A program made the position numbers and the translations under genes. Below are positions 55,294-64,000 of a stretch of 64,000 nt of DNA, in pieces. The DNA is taken from positions 806,001-870,000 of the forward strand of contig JAQOTA010000046.1 of the NCBI GenBank assembly GCA_029532415.1, in the 5' to 3' direction. Origin of the DNA: Marasmius tenuissimus (Eukaryota; Basidiomycota; Agaricomycetes; Agaricales; Marasmiaceae). The notes beneath the pieces were generated by a model. The model saw only the letters and a list, made by a program, of their open reading frames with translations. It was not told the DNA's origin and made no database searches. Numbering within the stretch: position 1 is the stretch's first letter; the number at the start of each line of letters is the position of its first letter.

Positions 55294-57475
55294 GCTGAAT
55301 ACGTTCATTTCTAGCACACAAGTTGGTCTTGAGCTGATTCAAGTTTGGGACTTTGCGGAGACGTGTATACTCGAGTTTTGTTTGATTCAGTCGTGAAGAT
55401 TTGAACTATTTTTTATGGTACTGCCTCGAGAGCCTACTTAAAGTGTTATCTTCCCGTAGCCTACGAGGGGGCGCTGGGTTCGATTCTCAGTGTATCCAGC
55501 CAATGATAATGGAATCTAAATATTATTCTTTGTTCATTTTGACTCACAGGTCGTTGATAAATACAGGGTTCAGCACTGTCAAATTTGTTGAACGCCTGTT
55601 TGAACCGCGATGAATCTGATCTAGAACTCATGCCAACGTCAGTGACCAAGAAGATTTGACTTGAAATTTCCGAGATATTCTCGAGGATCCGCTCAAACTT
55701 GATTTTGCACCGCCTGCATCTCACCTCCATTATCTCTCTGGTCAGAAGAGGCCTTTGGCACACCAGACGCTTGAACCGCCTTGTTGGCATGAAGTTGCAT
55801 GTTTCCTCAGCGACATGTCAGCTGTTCTCAGAGATCGACCAACCTTAATGAGGCGAGGAAAACAAGATATCTCTGGGTCAGTCCGGAATATCCATTCTCC
55901 CAGCTGAACCCTGACGTGTATGTCTTCGCGCTTGTTTCTGAAGTTTCACAAACAGACGCGACGAAGACAATACAAACTGCTGACACTTTACAGCCCTGTG
56001 TTGTTAATGGTCTGATCGCCGCGATATTGGGCGCATGTGGGACAAATCGTGGAACGCATTTTCTGCGGTACGAGCATGACCATTTTTCTTTCCTGCTGCC
56101 ATACCGATGCCCAACTTGCTTTTGAAGAGAAACTTGAACGGGACTTTTGATATGACCACTTGCTGTGTTACCCGTTACTTTATCTATAGACTTCCTCTCG
56201 AGTCTCGAGATAGATACACAGTACAGACTTTGTTTTCTCGCATTCACCAACGGCTGGTTCAGTAGTGTACCTATACTCTCCAAATTGTCTGAACGCCTAC
56301 TACCGTCGTCAATTCCCAATTGGTTTTAGAAATCTCGTCCTACGAGAGAACTGTAGCTCCTGTATACATATTTATTATTGCGGATTTCGAGTTCGAGGTG
56401 CACGGATAGTAATATTATACGCATCGTATACATGCTACGCTCTAAATCAACGGACCTCCACTGTAAACTTGAAGTGTTCGGAAACCCCAGAGCCACGGTA
56501 CGCGAAAGACGACCGTGCGGCCTTTGAGACTTGTAAGACTTCTGGATTTTTCATCTTCGTACAGTTTTCTGAATGACAAATCGAACTACCTGTGATACAA
56601 GTGATTCCTTAGTGGGGTACTGGTGAACTTTAATGACTACAAAGCTGCTACGAATCACTTTGATCTGTTCAGCGAGTCGGCCACCAAAGTAAATTAGATA
56701 GGGCGCTTGATTGAAACGCCCAAGATGATGAAGAGCAGAGTCTTCTACCTCAACCTTTAGCCTATGCTCATAGAACAATTGAAACAAACTTTAGAAGTAT
56801 TGCGCAGGGAGACCGTACAGAGGGTGTGCGAGGGAAATATTCAAATTTGGGAGACTTTGGAGTCATTCTGAAGCTCTTGGAGTACTTTACCTCATATCGC
56901 GCCCAAAACCACGCTCCTCATGGTTGCTCGGGCGCTGTGAGCTCGGAGGTAGGATGTTACCGCCCACACTTCAAACCCCGGGCAGCCCGCACACTCCTTT
57001 GTCTCAATGTGTTGCGGAATATTCATGCTGAATTTTATCAATTTTCTGGGTTTGACGGAGAAGTTGCTATGCGTTGCTAGGTTGATTTTCGCGGTGTTGA
57101 TGGACCAAATGATGGCGTGCGGGTACGGCATAGGAATCTCACCGGCGTACCACAGAGTACTCCTGAGTTCGTAGAGTCGGCACGATCGCTTGAAGTACAT
57201 CAATCACCTTCAGGATACACAAGAAACTTCCTCGAGCAACTATAACACACAAATCTCACCTCTTCTGCGCCGGAATTTTGCCACAATCAGTAACCTAACG
57301 AGTGGTTTGCGCGATGCTGTAATTCATATAGCCGAAGCTCAGCGGTGTAGGCAAACTTGCCTTGGAACCCTTTCCTCGCCTGGCGGCACCACAAGCTCAG
57401 GGACCTTGGATAGACATGTGCGTTGCTGAATACCTCATCTATGGCCATCAAAGGGGTATGAGAACCATATACATC
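55294..57475. other. Intergenic, no supported gene, isolated T-arm-like hairpin
   Basis: Short frames on both strands, none convincing. At 55,474-55,490 a CTGGG/CTCAG stem encloses TTCGATT, like a tRNA T-arm, but no tRNA 5' half is present. Confidence 0.4.
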
Positions 57476-57476
57476 T

Positions 57477-57486
57477 GTATATAAAT
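57477..57486 (+). promoter_or_regulatory. TATA box of the secreted-protein gene
   Basis: GTATATAAAT lies about 90 bp before the ATG at 57,572. A pyrimidine-rich leader (TTTCTCTCCTTC, TTTCTTTC) follows, the usual fungal arrangement for a well-expressed gene. Confidence 0.65.
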
Positions 57487-57571
57487 CATCAACGATCTCC
57501 CTCAAGTATTTCTCTCCTTCATTTTCTTTCTACCAATACCCGTCTCTTTTACGCTCCGAAACGAAGGAATC

Positions 57572-58311
57572 ATGAAGACTATCAACCTGAGTGTTTTGGG
57601 CTTCGTGCCTCTCGTTGGTAAGCTAGTTGGGACAATATCAGCCAGACGCTCACTATTTTTACCAACCGTAGCGCAAGCTGCCGTGATCACTCTCGTCAAT
57701 TTTGGTGAAACAAATTCTCCCAGTACCTCGACCGTGACCGAGAGCTTCACTGTGCCGATTGGTACGAATAGTGCAGAGACCACGTACCTTGCCAACACCG
57801 TCCTTACTACTACAGTCGGGACGATTGTGAACGGGACTGCTGCAACCACGATACAGACAGCTTTGACATCATGTACGTTGTTCATTAGCCCCCCTTACCT
57901 GACTAACCAGCTCTGATCTTTGTCTCTACGGGTTATTTAGATAACTTCGTCGCATCTGCCCCCGGCTACAAGATGAGTGGGAGAAGGGTTCAAGGAGCTG
58001 ACGGAACAGAACAAGATATGGATACTGAGTGCCGTTATACGGGCAAGGAGGTAGGGAAATGCGGGGTCGCGATCGCTACTGGAACGAAAGTTATGAACAC
58101 CACTGTAACGGGCCCACCGGCTGCGATTGCTGTCTTTCCCGTTTCAGAAGCAGGCGAGGCTGCACCGCCTGGCGGGAGTGGAAACGATTTGAGCAGCGGC
58201 ATCCAAAATGGTAGCAACGATGCAGCGGGGCTACCAATAGGAAAACTGTTGGTGGCCTCGTGCCTGGTGCTCTTGTTTTCTCCTAGTGGGAATGGAGGTG
58301 GATACCCCTAG
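57572..58311 (+). CDS. Secreted, probably GPI-anchored protein, unknown function
   Basis: Two exons (57572-57872, 57941-58311) with a 68-bp GT-AG intron give 223 codons. The N-terminus MKTINLSVLGFVPLVG has a basic residue followed by a hydrophobic stretch, a likely though weak signal peptide. The middle is rich in Ser, Thr and Val with potential N-glycosylation sites. Exon 2 has a Cys pair (TECRYTG and GKCGVA) that could form a disulfide, then a Gly/Ser-rich linker. A short hydrophobic segment (LLVASCLVLLFS) lies near the C-terminus, as in GPI-anchored wall proteins. A hydrophilic tail of eight residues after it is unusual for a GPI signal. Family not recognised. Confidence 0.65.
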
Positions 58312-61300
58312 ACTACCATAGGTCTTGAGAACGCCATGTTTATTTATTAGTTTCGGTGGTTGAAGCCCACTTGAACATGCTACTACCTTGTGGACTCTGG
58401 ACCAACATTAGTACTCACCTCAGTCGTTTCCGTCCCTTATCGACCGCTTGAAACCCCTTCTCGCTGGCCTTAGGGCCGAATTTATGCCGCCGATACCACT
58501 TTCGTTTTGATCTACAAGAGACTTGTCCTTAGATAATGTTCAGGTTTGACTATTGTCCAGGACTATTCTCTCAACTTCTCACCGCTAATGTGAATTGTAA
58601 GGTCCAATGAAAGTCATAAGCGATAGAATCGGCGGCCCCGAAATCCCGAAGAGTGGTTGACCTGCCCTTCAGTCTGAACTTCGGCCGAGGCATTGATGAC
58701 GCAAACTCATTCTCCCTTGTCCTCGTACTGCCACCTCTCGCTTGCCTTCACGACAGTTTGTTAGCCCATTTGGGTCCCAGTATTCGCTTTTTAGCAGCTT
58801 TCGGCCATTTATTACCTACAACTTGATATGGGCGACGTAGGTGATGTGTGGAGGTTAGAAGATCTGGGAGGATATTGTCGTACGGCGATCGAAGGTGCGT
58901 CTCGGTCTATCTCTCCACTCTCTGTCTTCCCCGTCTAGACCTCACTATCCCCTCTACATCTTTCTCTCAATGGGAGGTTCCAATCGCTTTGTATTACGTT
59001 TTTATCTCTGAATCTGCTACTGACGCCTTTCTTGACCCCCGTCTCGAAGGAATAACTGTCAGCGCAAAGATGACATCGAAGTGGATGCTGTCGGCCTCTC
59101 TGTTGTTTTTTTCGTCCCCTTTGTCACGGTCTCTACCTCACTCTCTCCGCCGCGAATGCTAGGTCTCGCCTCGACAATTCCAATCTTGCCTGTTTTTTGG
59201 AGCTTCCTCTCAGCGCTCTCAGCGTTCCTTAGCTTTATGATCACCCCAATTCCTACACTTACTCCCTCCTCCTCCCTTCAATTCACCCCTTCTGACTCTT
59301 GTTTAACGTTTTCTCGTTAGTCGCTTGGTCCTCATCATGGCGTGGCTAGTGGCCCAAGCCTTCCTGCATTATCGATCACCGAGGGCAACCTTACCTACCC
59401 TTCTCATTCTAGAGAGGTGTTTTGCTCACCCTTCGCCCAGCATCATCAAACTCCGGCTACGATAAGCTGTCATTGATCAGCATTCTCGATCAACGGCAGG
59501 CTCCAGGCGGGTATTGCTCATAGGTCTTCCATGCCATCAGACTGCTTCCGCCCCTTCGTCGTGGTCAGATCGTAAATCATCATATCGGGGCTAACGGCTT
59601 CTCCCTCAAAGCTCAATGAGCGTCAAGTTTCTGATCTTGCTCGCTTGCATCCTCACTCATCTTCGCCTCTCTTCTCATATTTTCCATCATTATATGCGAC
59701 TCTGTCTCCTCCTCTCGTTCTAACGAAATGTTTTATCCAACCTCCGTCTATCAGAAATGAGTTATGGGCGACGATGAAATATAGTCGACCCGTAGTGAAC
59801 GTCTCCTCAGATTAGGTGCTGAAGGCAGCGTAGGGTTGTCATGTCACGGGTTCGCTCACGATATATCTTGTGTCAACTCTGCAATCCAGATCCGCTTGAT
59901 ATTCTCTCATGTTTCCTGGTTCTGAAGCTTCATCCTAGCGTTCCTAAGAATGGCGACCACCATTCCAGCTTTTCCTCAACATATAGAACGGTGTGGCTCG
60001 TCCCGACTTTCTCTTTGACATTTCATTGTTCTTTCGCTCATTGTTGAACACTTTATCCTCGCCTCTAGCTCTAACATACTGCATAAGGAGAGAAGGTGAC
60101 GGCAGTGGAAGGAGAAGCAAGAACATGATGCGCACGTCACTTGCCAGTGAAGGACGTAGCAAGATGGACACGAGATTCTTTGGACAAAGCTTGGGTAGCT
60201 CCGACGGAACGAACGTCGAATTGGTGTTAAAAAGGTGTCCCGAGCTCAGCCCGTTGAATTCTGGCCGCTTCTTCTTGCCCACCTCCGTCACCGTATTATC
60301 CTCAAAGACTCATGCACATCTTTAGATACATCTCGCCTACTGATCCCTGAAGGGCGATGTTCATATTCAAAGCTGTTCGTTTGCATATTGCGATTCAGCA
60401 ATGTGATACAGCGTGAAATACTTCAACTCCGACGACATTCACCCACACGCGTACCGTGAGGATTGAAAGGTGATTGTATCTAAGTTTGGAGTTGAAACCC
60501 CAAGCTGATTTATACGTTGAATCGTCAGGTTTCTCCTTCACATCGAGTGGACCTGCGATGACGAAGCTGTGACTTGTGTCTGCCGGCATTCTCGCTTTTC
60601 AATCTTGCTTACATATTTTCTAATGCTAATTCCTGGTGTATTGGCGTTTGTATCTCTCTTACTGCCTATCTATTCATTTGTTGCTTCGCTCCGTACGCAA
60701 GTTTTCTCGGAGAGCAAAGATTCGACGGACCTTCTCGGCAGGGCGTCGAGAGAAAGCAATATCAATCAGTCGACGATGGGCTTACCGCTCCGTGAGCCCG
60801 AAATGGCACTCGACATATCTCTGAAACTCGTAGTCCTCTGTAACAACCTCTCCGAGAGTTTGACACGAGCGATGGAATGTAGAGTCCTTCGCCTCAACGG
60901 TCTACATATGATGTACCCTAGTTGCCGGGAAGTTACCGAAACCCGAGGAATTTCCGATAGTTTCCCTGCCGCCCCGAATCCTCAAGTATCTTGAAGAAAG
61001 TCAGGAAGCCTTCCATGTAGGCTTTCTCAACTTTCGTTAGGACTTCTGGGGAACGTGGCAGGTATCGAGTTAATTCTTGGAAGCAACAATGGGATTAAAC
61101 AGCCGCTGGGTGTTATGTACTCGTCGGTTTTGGCCAAAGAATGTATATTTTATATGGGTAGCTACACAAAGTCTCGTACCGGGAATCCGACCTTCTCCTC
61201 TTCTCATGCCCATGAGTCTGTCACTTCGACAAGTGCCAATGAGAGCACAGAAGCAACGAATGGGGAAATATGTAAGTACCTCAGTGAAGCACGAGTTCTA

Positions 61301-64000
61301 TGGCCATAGCCCATACGGACGGGAGGTGGATGCACATAGTTAGCATTCACTCGTCCCGCTGTCAACGCTATGTGAGAGAAATCTCTGGCTGTGAGGGACA
61401 GATGTAAGGTAGAATTTCGAGACATTCTGACAATGAGAATTGCATTCACGGCGCCCATGAATCATTCTCGAGCCAGCCATTGCCAGACCTACGATATCAT
61501 ATTCACGGGCAGGCCGCAGGCATTGCGGGAGTGTACATTGAATACCCACGGATCAAAATCACCATGGTGAGAACTATTTTGTAAACCTACTCGAAAGTTA
61601 GCAAAAGTTCGAGGCATTTGATGTTACACAAGCGCCGAGCCCGGGACCGGTGTGAAAAAAATCTCGATAGTAGCCCGCACTCGCTTTGACCTTTGCTGTG
61701 ATCTTTGCCAATTATTGCTCGCGTCGAAGCTCTCGCATCAAGATCAGATGGTTTCCCATCAAGCTGTGTATTAGTGGCCCTGTACTCTTAGTACCCCCGC
61801 GGACCCTGTCTCAGGCGTGACTAGTCAATGATGCGCTCTGGATCTCCGCTCAGATGAGTTCGTGGAACCATCTCGCATATTTGTTCTTGCGTAGGTTCCC
61901 CTACATCTTGTTGCTCTTGACTGTTGCTAGAATAGAACCCCGGCGGTTTTGGTATTCGTCGTCTTTATACTTCCTTTAACCCCCTTTGGTACCACTTCAA
62001 AGGATGCGAGGTTGATGAGATGTGAGGATACGGGGGATTTTGGACGACTTTTTTTGCTTGCCTTCTATGAAAGGCCCCGGCAGAAATGCAAGCTCCGAAT
62101 TCCTTTTCCCCTTCGAGACTTTCTCCTCTCGGCATAAGTGACTCTACAGCAACCTTAAAGCTCGTAACTGATACATTATCCGCTATCTGCTTTTATTATT
62201 TAGGTTGAGAACCCGGGGATACGACTGTTCCCGCCCTCGGCCCTCGATGACTGAACACGAGACGTATGTGTTATTTGCTTTTCCCTTCGTTCTTCCCAGC
62301 TGACGATCCTCGTAGCCGAGATTGTGTCTAGGAATTATAACTATCTGGCATGATTTATAGGGACACCGGCTAGCAACGGTGGTCGAACTATCTTTTTTGA
62401 ATGCTCTCTATCACCCCCGGACACCAGAGCCGGAACGACAATTATGATGGATATGAAAGCTCTCATGATTGTTATCACGCTGCCTCTGGTGGTACTCTAC
62501 AATCAAAGAGATTACAGCCAAGGAAATCCCGCCGGTGACAGATAAGTCGGGAGAAATACCAGTCAGAAGGATAACAAACGCCGTTGTAGCTAAAGGTGTG
62601 TTCCTTGTCTGTCACTTTCCATAGTCTGCCGGCTCGTTCTTCACCGGGCATTTCTTCATTCAACAGATCTCAACTCAACCGAAGTCAGTTATGGCAAGGA
62701 TGACACTCGCCTCCTATACTCATCACAACGATCATCACAGCCTTCGGATCCATGCAAAAATCCATCCAATCCGGCTCCGCTTAAAGGGTGTTTGCGTGTT
62801 GGAAGAGTTATTAAGCGGGTGTCCATTGTACGATAGTGAAGGTCGAATCATGTGATTGCCGATGTGAGCCCTTCAGCCCCACTGCCAAGAGGGATTCTGA
62901 CGCAGAAGCCGAGTGATCCAAGATCCTCTTTCGCAACAAATACATCTTCCATCTGAAGGGAACGGTTGGCTTTGTGTATAGAAAATTTGAGGGGGTCTAC
63001 AGCGATCTGAACAATAGTTACACTACGAGATAGCTTGGATTTTTCTGGTTCCAGCGATGACGAGAATACGACTTCACTGGAGCATGACAGACCCTCGAAT
63101 TGCGAATTGTTCTCATTATTTGCACGGGAAAACCTCAGTCCCGCCTAGGCCGGTGAGACCAATCCAGCCCTTTCGGGAAGAATTCCCATGCTTCCCAGAC
63201 TTTTTTAAACCTTTGGACTCTGGGGGCTTTGGGTATATCTCCCTTGACAGTACGTGGTTACTGGTATAAGAAATTTGGTGGCTAGTAGGCCCAGATTCTC
63301 TGGGAATAACGGTATGAAATTGAGTACCTATTTTCTCCCTCACACGGCATCAGGAAGACGAGTAATTTTCCGACGGCCGGTTTCGGCAGTTCTTGGCTTT
63401 TCAGCCATTCTCGCAGGCTGACAGGCTCAAAGGTCCAAAAAAGCTACGCAAATACCGCAGTCAGATAACCGTATGTCATGCTAATGAAAAGATAAATACC
63501 ATCAGCATGGTCTAGCCAGACTGAAAATGATTGTGAGCCTACATTTTGCCTCGGGAAATTGGCTGTAAGACCGAGTTTGTGTGCTGAAGACTCAGCCTGC
63601 GGAAAAACAGACATAGCCGGTCAGGACCCTGATCCTTAGCGTAAAACGGCCAGGAACGGCCAAGACCGGTTTTTTGTGATCTTCCCGATGCGGGAACAAG
63701 ATACTGTTCCCCCCTAAGCCTCCACAAGTTCCGAGGCCTCCGACAACAGCTGTCAGTGAATGTGGCTGTCGAATCTCGGTTCTGCTACCATGCTGTACCA
63801 ATAGCGTTGTTTTTTGTGCCTTTGCAGCGTGCGCATCACGAGTATCTGATTAGGTTTGATGGTCGATGTTTATAACGTCGCTGCGACCCGTGGGGTGGCC
63901 AGTTCACCTCGACGGTGCCCACCCTATCTCATCTCACTGTGGTAGGCCCGTGTATCACTTCAAAAACATGTTTCGAGTCTCTTCGCATTTTCAATTCATC
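58312..64000. other. Gene-poor stretch, nothing firmly supported
   Basis: 5.7 kb without a gene I can defend. Hydrophobic plus-strand frames occur at 59,055-59,320 and 60,600-60,990, and pyrimidine-rich blocks recur near 59,640, 60,010 and 62,100. None shows a recognisable motif or a phase-consistent splice chain. No terminal-inverted-repeat element was found here either. Confidence 0.35.

Noticed and set aside
55474..55490. tRNA T-arm-like hairpin CTGGG-TTCGATT-CTCAG
   Set aside because: No acceptor 5' strand, D-arm or anticodon arm at the right distance. At best a tRNA-derived fragment.
58848..60994. Several hydrophobic open frames as membrane protein genes
   Set aside because: No recognisable motif, no phase-consistent exon chain and no paralogue in the window to confirm a frame.

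Overview
This window comes from a eukaryotic nuclear genome, almost certainly an agaricomycete (mushroom-forming basidiomycete). Genes are cut by many short introns of about 45-70 bp. Several protein families are typical of that class: a DUF6533-type membrane protein, an agaricomycete-type multi-span membrane protein, a fungal O-methyltransferase, a UbiA prenyltransferase, and a GPI-anchored-looking secreted protein. Ty1/Copia and Gypsy-type LTRs with 5-bp target duplications are frequent. All gene models below were assembled by hand from reading frame, splice signals and comparison between copies within the window; no database search was run.

Layout. 1-7,943: two broken Copia elements, with Gypsy-type solo LTRs and a solo Copia LTR nested in them. 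8,521-25,609: a tandem duplication. Each unit holds a UbiA prenyltransferase pseudogene followed by a nine-exon gene of an unrecognised family (here the GNVNNNY family, after an N-terminal motif). Unit 1 is interrupted by a CACTG-ended DNA transposon, and unit 2 by two nested non-autonomous DNA transposons. 26,746-28,772: another copy of one of those transposons carrying a solo LTR. 30,000-36,711: two more GNVNNNY-family copies (one truncated, one full length but broken) on either side of a DUF6533-type gene. 36,717-38,069: a third copy of the transposon. 41,337-42,653: an intact five-exon membrane-protein gene. 43,969-51,215: an hAT-like element with 8-bp target duplications, two small hypothetical genes, a second CACTG-ended element and a CTCATGA-repeat element. 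53,413-55,293: an O-methyltransferase. 57,572-58,311: a secreted, probably GPI-anchored protein. 58,312-64,000: no gene I can support.

Biologically the window is a transposon-rich, rapidly duplicating accessory region. The GNVNNNY family is expanding here by local duplication: all four copies keep the same promoter block with a TATA-like CATAYAC about 67 bp before the ATG. Two copies are intact, one has lost a splice site and taken frameshifts, and one is cut short. The reading frames also require GC-AG introns with the donor T|GCAAGT in three unrelated gene families. That is the most surprising signal in the window and is directly testable.
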